A stretch of DNA of 44,384 nt, taken from positions 1 through 44,384 of the forward strand of contig JACRHZ010000069.1 of NCBI GenBank assembly GCA_016220175.1, given 5' to 3'. The notes beneath the pieces are model-generated. The model had not been told where the DNA came from. It did not search any database and saw only the letters and a list, made by a program, of their open reading frames with translations. The DNA comes from Candidatus Peregrinibacteria bacterium. GTDB lineage: Bacteria; Patescibacteriota; Gracilibacteria; CAIRYL01. The position numbers were made by a program, and so were the translations under genes. Position 1 is the stretch's first letter. Each line of letters opens with the position of its first letter. Shown piece by piece: positions 25,095 through 31,984 of this stretch.

Positions 25095-25380
25095 ATTCAA
25101 GCTCTTCAAGAATATGGGGTTTTAGATATGGACTCATGGATTCAGGAGTGAGAACATCAGCATTCCGTGAAGACAAATCTTCAAGAAAAAATACAAGATC
25201 AATATATCGAGAGAAATTCTTTTTCCCCGGTTCAAAAATAACCACAAAATCTATATCACTCTCTTTGTTCGCTGTATCCCGTGAGAATGATCCAAAAATA
25301 CCAAGTTTTTGGACCCCAAATTGACGAATTTCAGCTTCATGCTTCTGAAGTGCCTGAACAATTTCTGATTTCGTATCCAT
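25084..25380 (-). CDS. mntA: MntA-like minimal nucleotidyltransferase antitoxin
   Basis: The 98-aa protein is essentially a bare nucleotidyltransferase domain with GSFSRDTANKESDIDFVV, the GS-x10-D-x-D active site that binds ATP and two metal ions. In characterised HepT-MntA systems it adenylylates the toxin's Tyr and so blocks its RNase activity. It precedes and overlaps the toxin gene. An inverted repeat just upstream of its ATG (GATAAAA/TTTTATC, 25388-25406) is a possible autoregulatory site. Confidence 0.88.
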   Translation of the reverse strand: MDTKSEIVQALQKHEAEIRQFGVQKLGIFGSFSRDTANKESDIDFVVIFEPGKKNFSRYIDLVFFLEDLSSRNADVLTPESMSPYLKPHILEELEYVI

Positions 25381-25387
25381 GGAAACT

Positions 25388-25406
25388 GATAAAATACGGT
25401 TTTATC
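25388..25406. promoter_or_regulatory. Possible operator of mntA-hepT
   Basis: A perfect 7-bp inverted repeat (GATAAAA, loop tacgg, TTTTATC) ends 7 bases before the mntA ATG. TA operons are commonly autoregulated at such sites. No clear -35/-10 pair was found. Confidence 0.35.
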
Positions 25407-25414
25407 TTAAAAGA

Positions 25415-25436
25415 ATTCTTGTTTTTCCTCAAGAAT
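25415..25436. terminator. Possible bidirectional terminator after Cys-rich gene 3
   Basis: ATTCTTG and CAAGAAT form a 7-bp stem with an 8-base loop, 14 bases past the stop of copy 3. On the minus strand the stem is followed by TCTTTT. It is weak in G+C. Confidence 0.35.
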
Positions 25437-25450
25437 ATTTCATTTAAGAT

Positions 25451-27130
25451 TCAGTATACCTCCGCGAGGTAACACTCTTCACAATACACAATTTCCGGTC
25501 TCTCCGGATCATACGTCGTTTGAATCTCCTTCTGACATTTTGCACAGTTTCGATTCCAAAGCTTTCGCGGATTTCTGAGTGCCATTCGATGTGCATGTCG
25601 AATGTCTGGATGATAATGTGGAATTGGTAAATTCATTTTTCGGTAAAATTCCAACTCTGCTTTTTGAATTTTAAAAAGCTTTCCTGATTCTTCACATTGA
25701 ATTGCCCAGTTGAGAATGTCATCTGGAATATCGATGATCGAATCGGGAAGTTTCGATGCAGGAATTTTCTTCATAACTCCTAATGCATGGAATCTCTCTT
25801 GATCTTTCCACTTCCATCCTTTTGTTAGAACTTCCTCTTTGGTCATCGGAAAATATTCCTCAGCAATCGTTTCGTTGTATGCAAATGGCGACATTTGAAT
25901 CGGAAAAAACTCTCCCCATTCTCCTGATTTTTGCATATGCTCGATAATTCTGGAAACGAGCTTTTCGTATTCTTCTTTTGAATATTGTTTGTTCAGAATG
26001 CAATATTGCTCGTGACGCAGTCCAATGCATCCAAAGCAGTTACTACAATTAAAACAGAGATCCGAATAATGAGTGTTTTGCAAATATTCTCCAGTGGTAC
26101 AACTAATAGAAAAATAACTAAAATCATTGCTCATGTTCTCATAAAGAAGCTGCCCCTTCCCTCCTCCTTCAAAATCATACGAATCTTTCACTTCCATTGC
26201 CCGTGAAGAATAAGCAATGTCTTCACACCTATAAGTGGAAAAACAAAACTTCGCATTTTTGCAATTAAAAATAAGATCTCCAGAAACATTTTCATTGCTA
26301 TATCCCCTTATGCTTTCATGAATAACTTTGTTCCTTACGAGTATTCGGAACTTTTCTTTATATTCTTGTAATTTCTGAAAAGAAGAAAATTCATTCTGAA
26401 TTTTTTCGTAATCCTCTTTTGAAACTGGCTTATTTTCTAGATGATATTTTTTATTCCTGAGATTATAGCATCCGATACAATGTTCAACATTCTTGCAATC
26501 AAAACAGAACCAACTTTCTGTTACCTTACTGGAATTTTGACAAAAAAACGCACGATAATTTTCGGAGCAATCTACATTTTCATAGCAAAGTTCAGAGTGA
26601 TCGAAAAGAAAAAGATTCTCCATCGAATCCTTGCACTCACTCAGCATCTGTCCATACATGCAATCCTCATTGAACCACGATCCAAAAAGTAAATAACAAT
26701 TCTTCGAATGAGGAGCATAATTCACATAATCACAATTTTCAGTATCTCTATTAAATACATTGAACCGAGAAAGTTTTTTCTGAAGTTCTTGAAATTGTTT
26801 AAAGAAAGGTCGCGAAAAATCAAAATCCCTTCCATATTCTTTTGGTTCCCATGCATCACTCCACCATTCATGCTGTTCGTACACCGTAAATCCATATTGC
26901 GGAGCATACATGGTAATCATAGGAGCATTGCTCAGCGAAGAAACGCTTCGATACAGAGATCTATCGTTGCGATGCGTATATCTTCTTTGCATTCGACACA
27001 CTGGACAAAGCTTTGGTGGAGGAATCACATATTTTTTCCCATTGAACACAGGCGAAACTTTGTCATAAAATTTTAAGTCTTCGTTTGTGATTTCGAATTC
27101 TGCCGAGCAATTTTTACAGGTTTTGTGCAT
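25451..27130 (-). CDS. Cys-rich array protein 3 (function unknown)
   Basis: The 559-aa subtype A protein starts with MHKTCKNCSAEFEITNEDLK, then VFNGKKYVIPPPKLCPVC. The central repeats include CYENVDCSENYRAFFCQNS and WFCFDCKNVEHCIGCYNLRNK. The second module has YSDLCFNCSNCFGCIGLRHE before YCILNKQYSKEEY. The C-terminal block is conserved, but it ends LAEVY rather than LKEVY, as in copy 5. Its start is divergent from the RHH/RelE operon, with 103 bp between the two ATGs, so it must have its own promoter. The MntA/HepT operon begins 70 bp past its stop. Confidence 0.9.
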   Translation of the reverse strand: MHKTCKNCSAEFEITNEDLKFYDKVSPVFNGKKYVIPPPKLCPVCRMQRRYTHRNDRSLYRSVSSLSNAPMITMYAPQYGFTVYEQHEWWSDAWEPKEYGRDFDFSRPFFKQFQELQKKLSRFNVFNRDTENCDYVNYAPHSKNCYLLFGSWFNEDCMYGQMLSECKDSMENLFLFDHSELCYENVDCSENYRAFFCQNSSKVTESWFCFDCKNVEHCIGCYNLRNKKYHLENKPVSKEDYEKIQNEFSSFQKLQEYKEKFRILVRNKVIHESIRGYSNENVSGDLIFNCKNAKFCFSTYRCEDIAYSSRAMEVKDSYDFEGGGKGQLLYENMSNDFSYFSISCTTGEYLQNTHYSDLCFNCSNCFGCIGLRHEQYCILNKQYSKEEYEKLVSRIIEHMQKSGEWGEFFPIQMSPFAYNETIAEEYFPMTKEEVLTKGWKWKDQERFHALGVMKKIPASKLPDSIIDIPDDILNWAIQCEESGKLFKIQKAELEFYRKMNLPIPHYHPDIRHAHRMALRNPRKLWNRNCAKCQKEIQTTYDPERPEIVYCEECYLAEVY

Positions 27131-27171
27131 GGGAAAAGAATATCGTATTTTTTCTGCATTTCACAATAAGA

Positions 27172-27217
27172 TTGATTTTTTAGAGCATTATTTATATAAT
27201 AAAGGTGTATTTATTAT
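27172..27217 (+). promoter_or_regulatory. Promoter and operator of the RHH/RelE operon
   Basis: TTGATT (27172-27177), a 17-bp spacer and TATAAT (27195-27200) form a good promoter. A perfect inverted repeat ATAATAAA/TTTATTAT (27196-27217) overlaps the -10 and the start site, as expected for repression by the RHH antitoxin. Confidence 0.65.
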
Positions 27218-27233
27218 GTAAATATTCCATCTC

Positions 27234-27464
27234 ATGACCTCCATCACGCTCAAAGTACCAGCAAAAATCCCTCAGGAACTCGATATTATTCAGGAAGAAG
27301 AAGGACTCGGAAACCGAACTTCTACTGTTACTTTTCTCATTAAGTATTATTTCCTGACGAAATCGAATTCTCTCGACAAATCCGTTCAGGTTTTGAACAC
27401 TCTTCTCGATCGCCTTGATGTCAGCAAACTTCCCTCTGCGAGAGATCAGTTACATGATGTCTAA
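27234..27464 (+). CDS. Ribbon-helix-helix antitoxin
   Basis: The 76-aa protein has an N-terminal strand plus two helices (SITLKVPAKIPQELDIIQEE, then TSTVTFLIKYYFL) that fit a CopG/RHH DNA-binding fold, followed by a variable tail that would wrap the toxin. It precedes and overlaps the RelE-like toxin gene. Together with the palindrome over its promoter this fits an autoregulated type II antitoxin. The exact subfamily is not recognised. Confidence 0.7.
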   Translation: MTSITLKVPAKIPQELDIIQEEEGLGNRTSTVTFLIKYYFLTKSNSLDKSVQVLNTLLDRLDVSKLPSARDQLHDV

Positions 27465-27807
27465 AGAAATTATGAAAATATTTTTTACTGAATATTTTAA
27501 AAAACAACTCCGAAAACTGAAGAAGAAATATCCTCAGGTAAATGATGATCTTTTGAATGTGATTGAGCTATTTGATGAAAAGCGCGCAATTTCAATTGGA
27601 AGATCGATCTATAAAATTCGCATTCCGAGTTCTGATATGAAAAAAGGGAAATTAGGAGGATTTCGCGCCTATGTATATTTTTACGTCGCAAAAGATCTCC
27701 TTCTTCCTCTTTGTATGTATGCCAAGTCAGAAACAGAAGCCATTACGGAGAACGAACTCGAATATCATTTTCATCAGACAATTCAGGAAATTGTTGAGAA
27801 GATTTAA
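27457..27807 (+). CDS. RelE/ParE-superfamily toxin
   Basis: The 116-aa basic protein has the family pattern: N-terminal strand (MKIFFTEYFKKQLRKL), two helices with DLLNVIELF, and core strands IYKIRIPSSDMKKGKLGGFRAYVYF and LLPLCMYAKSE. RelE-type proteins cut mRNA on the ribosome; ParE types act on gyrase. The sequence alone leans to RelE because of the K-x2-K-x-G-x-R-AYVYF segment. Starts at 27454, 27457 and 27472 are all possible, and the first two overlap the antitoxin gene. It converges with Cys-rich gene 4 (gap 47 bp, containing two hairpins). Confidence 0.75.
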   Translation: MSKEIMKIFFTEYFKKQLRKLKKKYPQVNDDLLNVIELFDEKRAISIGRSIYKIRIPSSDMKKGKLGGFRAYVYFYVAKDLLLPLCMYAKSETEAITENELEYHFHQTIQEIVEKI

Positions 27808-27821
27808 TCGACCACAAAGCG

Positions 27822-27850
27822 AAGCCTTTGGCTTGCGAATATGGATTCGC
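27822..27850. terminator. Paired hairpins between relE-like gene and Cys-rich gene 4
   Basis: Two adjacent stems, aagcc/ggctt (27822-27834) and gcgaat/attcgc (27835-27850), lie between convergent genes. The second is the reverse complement of the hairpin core at 31938-31957 beside copy 6, so it is part of a repeated element and not only a chance terminator. Confidence 0.5.
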
Positions 27851-27854
27851 GCAT

Positions 27855-29513
27855 TCAATAGATTTCTTTTAAATAGCAAGCCTCACAATACACAATTTCC
27901 GGTCTCTCAGGACTATAGCTTGTTTGAATCTCCTTCTGACATTTCGCGCAGTTTCGATTCCACAATTTCGGAGGATTTTTTCGCTGTAATCTTTTGATAT
28001 AGCGGACATCAGGATGGAAATGGGGAAGAGGAATTTTCATCTTTCGATAAAACTCCAACTCTGTTTTTTGAATTCTAAAAAGTTTTCCAGACTCCTCACA
28101 TTCTATACTCCAATTTAAAATATCATCAGAAACATCTTCAATTTTGTCGGGGAGTTTTGATGCAAAGATTTTTTTCGTTGTTCCAAGAAGTTCAGTTTGT
28201 TCTTCATCTCGCCATTTCCAACCTTTTTTCAGAGCCTCTTCTTTTGTCATGGGAAAAAATTCCTGTGCCATAGTTTCGTTGTAAGCAAATAGAGAAATCT
28301 CGACAGGGAAAAATTCTCCCCATTCTCCTGTTGTTTTCATGTGATCGATAATCTCTGGAAGGATCTTCTCATACTCTTCTTTTGTGTATTGCTTATTTAA
28401 AATACAATTTTTTTTATATCTCAGCCCAATACACCCGAAAATATTTTGCGAATTTGTACAAGAATCAGTGTAGTACGAATCACTGAGCCCTCTTGCAAAA
28501 ATTGCGAAAGCGGAGTGATTGCATCCAAGAGATCCTACATGTTCATAGCATTCTGCCGCCCCAATACCAATGACGAAAGAATCATAAATATGATGGCTTT
28601 TGAGTCCTCCGAGAAAACAATAGCGACAATCTTGAAAATCAAAAGTATCAAAACATTCTTTGCAATTTTTTGAGTGCCGGAGAAGATCGCCTTCGCAATT
28701 TTCTACTTGTGTGTTTCTCACGCATTTTCGCGGGAACCGTAAGAAAAATTGAGAAAATTCTTGGGCGAATTTTTGCAAATGAGAAGAGGAGGAGGTGATT
28801 TCTGCGACTTTTTTCTCAAAATTTTCTTTCGAAAGTGGCTCGTTGAAAAAGTAATATTTTTTGTGCTGAAGATTCGTGCATCCGAAACAATACTGACAAT
28901 CTTTACAATCTAAAAGGAAATAGGAGTTACTGCAATTTTGGCAAAAGCTTGAATAAAAAAGTTCATATGAATATTCCACCGTTGAGCATTCATATACGTG
29001 TTGACAGGAAATGTTGGCATATCCATCTATGTCTTCAAGACACATGCCAGGAGTCCAAGAATAGAGGCATTTCTCTGACTGAACTGGGCAAAATGTCAAA
29101 TAGCAATCCTTTGAAGTTCCCCCATAATTACAATAATCACAATTTTCCATGGTGTCATTCACATGAAGACTTATACGCGGCATATCTTTTTGAAGCTCTG
29201 CATATTGTTCGAAAAATGACCGGGAAAAATCGAAGTCTCGTCCGTATGAAAGAGGATCCCATTTGTCGCTCATCCATTCTTTGTGGTGATATACCGTAAA
29301 TGGTTTTTCAGGAGAATAACACGAAATTATTGATTTTCCGGTGAGATCACAGATTCTCTTGTAGAGATTTCGTTCATTTCGAACAGCCATTCGCCGTTGC
29401 ATCCGGCAATCTGGACAAAGTGTCGGCTCTGGCACTTCCATTTTTTTATAAAATTCCCGATCTTCCGGGAAGATTTCGAATTTTGCCGAACAATTTTTAC
29501 AGGTTTTGTGCAT
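27855..29513 (-). CDS. Cys-rich array protein 4 (function unknown)
   Basis: The 552-aa subtype B protein (MHKTCKNCSAKFEIFPEDRE, then VPEPTLCPDCRMQRR) has the most divergent C-terminal block of the array: FRIQKTELEFYRKMKIPLP, RYIKRLQRKNPPKLW and CEACYLKEIY, where the others have RHAHRMALRNPRKLW. Its middle contains FCQNCSNSYFLLDCKDCQYC and FGCTNLQHKK. It starts 57 bp after the stop of copy 5, across the perfect 30-bp palindrome at 29535-29564. Confidence 0.9.
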   Translation of the reverse strand: MHKTCKNCSAKFEIFPEDREFYKKMEVPEPTLCPDCRMQRRMAVRNERNLYKRICDLTGKSIISCYSPEKPFTVYHHKEWMSDKWDPLSYGRDFDFSRSFFEQYAELQKDMPRISLHVNDTMENCDYCNYGGTSKDCYLTFCPVQSEKCLYSWTPGMCLEDIDGYANISCQHVYECSTVEYSYELFYSSFCQNCSNSYFLLDCKDCQYCFGCTNLQHKKYYFFNEPLSKENFEKKVAEITSSSSHLQKFAQEFSQFFLRFPRKCVRNTQVENCEGDLLRHSKNCKECFDTFDFQDCRYCFLGGLKSHHIYDSFVIGIGAAECYEHVGSLGCNHSAFAIFARGLSDSYYTDSCTNSQNIFGCIGLRYKKNCILNKQYTKEEYEKILPEIIDHMKTTGEWGEFFPVEISLFAYNETMAQEFFPMTKEEALKKGWKWRDEEQTELLGTTKKIFASKLPDKIEDVSDDILNWSIECEESGKLFRIQKTELEFYRKMKIPLPHFHPDVRYIKRLQRKNPPKLWNRNCAKCQKEIQTSYSPERPEIVYCEACYLKEIY

Positions 29514-29534
29514 GATGAAAAAAAATGTAATTTC

Positions 29535-29564
29535 TGTAGAGACGTAGCATGCTACGTCTCTACA
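29535..29564. repeat. Perfect 30-bp palindrome between array genes 5 and 4
   Basis: The two 15-base halves (TGTAGAGACGTAGCA and its complement) match without error or loop. It sits 6 bases from the stop of copy 5, the same place where other copies carry different palindromes. It could form a cruciform or a terminator, with an A/T stretch (attatttt) next to it on the plus side. Confidence 0.9.
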
Positions 29565-29570
29565 TTATTT

Positions 29571-31229
29571 TCAATACACTTCTGCAAGGTAGCAAGTCTC
29601 ACAATACACAATTTCCGGACGTTCCGGCGCATACGTCGTCTGAATCTCTTTCTGACATCTCATGCAATTTCGGTTGCAAAGTCTTAGTGGATTTCTGAGT
29701 TTCATTCGATGCGCATGTCGAATGTCTGGATGATAGTGGGGAATCGGCAAATTCATTTTTTGATAAAATTCAAGTTCTGCTTTCTGGATCTTGAAAAGTT
29801 TTCCCGATTCTTCGCAGATAATTGCCCAGTTCAAAATATCATCGGGAATATCTGTAATTGAATCAGGAAGTTTGGACGCAGGGATTTTTTTTGTCACATC
29901 TGAAAAATCTGGCTTTTCGATGTCTTTCCAGTTCCATCCCTTCGATCCCACATTTTCTTTTGTCATCGGGAAATATTCTTGTGCGATTGTTTCATTGTAT
30001 CCAAAAGGAGAAGTCTCCGGAGGGAAAAATTCTCCCCACGATTTTTCCTGCTCCATTTGGTGGCGAATTTTGTCCAAGAGGGAAGAATATTCTTCTTTCG
30101 AATACTCAGTATTCAAAATACAATATTGTTTGTGGTTCAGAGAAATACATCCCAAAAGATTATTTGAAGAGAAACATAAGTTCGAATACAGCAAATTATG
30201 GTCTTGCCAGCACGAATCGCAGGACATGGAAAATGATGTTGCCGTGCATCCAATAGTTTGATAACACACTTCGCCGCGATCATATCCCATGCATGTCATG
30301 TCCATGGAACTGTACGTTTCATCAATTTGCTGAGAATATGCGACATCTTCACAATTTGTACAGTCAAAAGAATTTTGAACATTTTTACAGTTTTCTAAAT
30401 TATCTCCTGTCGAATTTTCAGTATTGACTTGGTATAGTGCGCGAAATGGAAATTGTGCTCTCAATTCCGTTACAAAAAAATTTCGTGCCTTTGCGAACCC
30501 CTGAAAATTATTCAAATTGAATTCTTTCAATTTTAGAGAATATTCCTCTTTTGAATACTGTTTGTTCAAAATACAATATTCTTTGTGTCTGAGATTGGAA
30601 CAAAAAAAACAATTTTTACAATCTTTGAGTTCTACAGAAAAGAAGCAATTTTGAGAATTCTCTGAGTGATGTACATACACACATTCATAACAACTTTTTG
30701 AAAATGAGCATTCGTAACAGAGTTCAGAACCGTATAACCACAAATAATCCATACAGTTTTTGTTTTTCGTGGAGTATCTTCCATACACGGAGTCTTCTTC
30801 ATAATGATTCCCAAACGTAAGATAGCAATTTTTATTGGCAAAAGAATAATTACAATACTCGCTGTTTTCAGACTGTTTGTTCATGATAGCAAGCCGTGGG
30901 ACTTTTTGCAGAAGTTCTGAAAATTGTTCAAAAAAAGGAATTTTTTCATCAAACTTTTGTCCGTAGGAAAGTCCATCCCATGCGTCGCTGAAATAACATT
31001 CCGGACAATACACAGGAAATGGTTTGTCGGATGAGTACAGGGAAACAATTTTCTTCTCACACAAATCGCACTTTCTTTTATATAAAGTTTTTTCATTTCG
31101 AAATGCCATTCTTTTTTGAGCTCTACAATCCGGACAATATGTCGGCTCTGGCACTTCCATTTTTTTATAAAATTCCTGATCTTCAGAGAAAATTTCGAAT
31201 TCTGCCGAGCAATTTTTACAGGTATTCAT
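29571..31229 (-). CDS. Cys-rich array protein 5 (function unknown)
   Basis: The 552-aa subtype B protein keeps extra knuckle Cys that the other copies have lost: KRKCDLCEKKIV and PVYCPECYF at about residues 60-85, where the others read CDLSGK or CDFTGK and PVY followed by E/N-x-W-W. This suggests the region was originally a complete zinc ribbon. The central repeats include CYECSFSKSCYECVYVHHSE and CKNCFFCSNLRHKEYC. A variant block GEFFPPETSPFGYNETIA replaces the usual SPFAYNETIA. It starts 17 bases after the stop of the MazF-like toxin on the same strand, so it is probably cotranscribed with the toxin-antitoxin pair. Confidence 0.9.
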   Translation of the reverse strand: MNTCKNCSAEFEIFSEDQEFYKKMEVPEPTYCPDCRAQKRMAFRNEKTLYKRKCDLCEKKIVSLYSSDKPFPVYCPECYFSDAWDGLSYGQKFDEKIPFFEQFSELLQKVPRLAIMNKQSENSEYCNYSFANKNCYLTFGNHYEEDSVYGRYSTKNKNCMDYLWLYGSELCYECSFSKSCYECVYVHHSENSQNCFFSVELKDCKNCFFCSNLRHKEYCILNKQYSKEEYSLKLKEFNLNNFQGFAKARNFFVTELRAQFPFRALYQVNTENSTGDNLENCKNVQNSFDCTNCEDVAYSQQIDETYSSMDMTCMGYDRGEVCYQTIGCTATSFSMSCDSCWQDHNLLYSNLCFSSNNLLGCISLNHKQYCILNTEYSKEEYSSLLDKIRHQMEQEKSWGEFFPPETSPFGYNETIAQEYFPMTKENVGSKGWNWKDIEKPDFSDVTKKIPASKLPDSITDIPDDILNWAIICEESGKLFKIQKAELEFYQKMNLPIPHYHPDIRHAHRMKLRNPLRLCNRNCMRCQKEIQTTYAPERPEIVYCETCYLAEVY

Positions 31230-31246
31230 TTTTAAGCGGTTATAAA

Positions 31247-31603
31247 TTACGTATGAGCGATTTCCTGATTGAGTACAAATGCCGTAGAATTTTGAATTTC
31301 CTGTAGGTATTTTTGTTCCAGCCTTCCTATTTTTTTCAGGATTCGCCGTTTATCAAAAGATTTAATTTGTTCAGGAACAGCCTTAGAATTACAAAGAAGT
31401 CCATTCTTTTCTGATGCCTTCACAAAAATGTGAAAGGGCAACATTTTTTGGACATTTCCCGTGATGGGAATTAGGATGCAGAGTGGTCCTTTCACGTTAA
31501 TTTCATTGCGAGAAACGACCAGAGCAGGTCTCTTTTTTGTGATTTCAGCCCCTATTTGAGGCGCAAAATCGGCAACTACGATATCTCCGTACTTAATATT
31601 CAT
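31247..31603 (-). CDS. mazF: MazF/PemK-like mRNA interferase toxin
   Basis: The 118-aa protein opens with YGDIVVADFAPQIGAEITKK, then RPALVVSRN, which is the MazF/PemK fold, and continues with GPLCILIPITGN and FHIFV. The core G-x-E and RPALV elements are present; these proteins cleave single-stranded mRNA. The ATG at 31603 is chosen over the frame's upstream start at 31642. It overlaps the antitoxin stop by 11 bases. Cys-rich protein 5 follows 17 bases after its stop. Confidence 0.88.
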   Translation of the reverse strand: MNIKYGDIVVADFAPQIGAEITKKRPALVVSRNEINVKGPLCILIPITGNVQKMLPFHIFVKASEKNGLLCNSKAVPEQIKSFDKRRILKKIGRLEQKYLQEIQNSTAFVLNQEIAHT

Positions 31604-31886
31604 AGAGATCTTCAATGCCAGAGTCCATAATATCTTTCTCATCCTGAGGAATGTTCTGGTAGTATTCTTCTATTTGATCTGCAAGGGTTTTTCCTGTTTT
31701 CATCTTTTCCTTCTTTCTTTTTTCTAATTCAATATCTTTTATCAGGGAGTATCCGGCGAGGACGCATACGGGCTCATTCTCCTGATTCACAATAACAATA
31801 TAGTCATCCGTCTTCGCAAGGCGCTTTATTTCCCGATAGAGCCTCGGCTGGAGATTTGTGGGACGAATTGTATTTGAAGTCTTCAT
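31593..31886 (-). CDS. Phd/YefM-like antitoxin partner of the MazF-like toxin
   Basis: The 97-aa protein has an N-terminal part resembling Phd/YefM (NTIRPTNLQPRLYREIKR, then DDYIVIVNQENEPVCVL) followed by a charged tail (GKTLADQIEEYYQNIPQDEK) likely to bind the toxin. The ATG at 31886 is preferred over one at 31922. It has a consensus-quality promoter with a palindromic operator in its spacer, and start-site geometry that implies a leaderless or nearly leaderless mRNA. Confidence 0.75.
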   Translation of the reverse strand: MKTSNTIRPTNLQPRLYREIKRLAKTDDYIVIVNQENEPVCVLAGYSLIKDIELEKRKKEKMKTGKTLADQIEEYYQNIPQDEKDIMDSGIEDLYEY

Positions 31887-31892
31887 ACCACC

Positions 31893-31922
31893 ATTGTACC
31901 CAATTGGGTCTCCAATTGTCAA
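31893..31922 (-). promoter_or_regulatory. Promoter and operator of the MazF-type operon
   Basis: On the minus strand TTGACA (31922-31917), an 18-bp spacer and TACAAT (31898-31893). The spacer contains a perfect palindrome ACCCAATTGGGT (31898-31909) and a second CAATTG core (31913-31918), probable sites for autorepression. The predicted start site coincides with the A of the ATG at 31886. Confidence 0.7.
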
Positions 31923-31937
31923 GAACTACACCGGAAA

Positions 31938-31982
31938 GCGCGAATCCATATTCGCGCACGTGAGCGACGATGCGATCGTCGC
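31938..31982. terminator. Twin hairpins after Cys-rich gene 6
   Basis: GCGCGAAT/ATTCGCGC (31938-31957) and GCGACGAT/ATCGTCGC (31964-31982) are perfect 8-bp stems with 4- and 3-base loops. The second ends 2 bases before the stop of copy 6. They probably end its transcript. The first is an inverted relative of 27835-27850. Confidence 0.55.
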
Positions 31983-31984
31983 CT

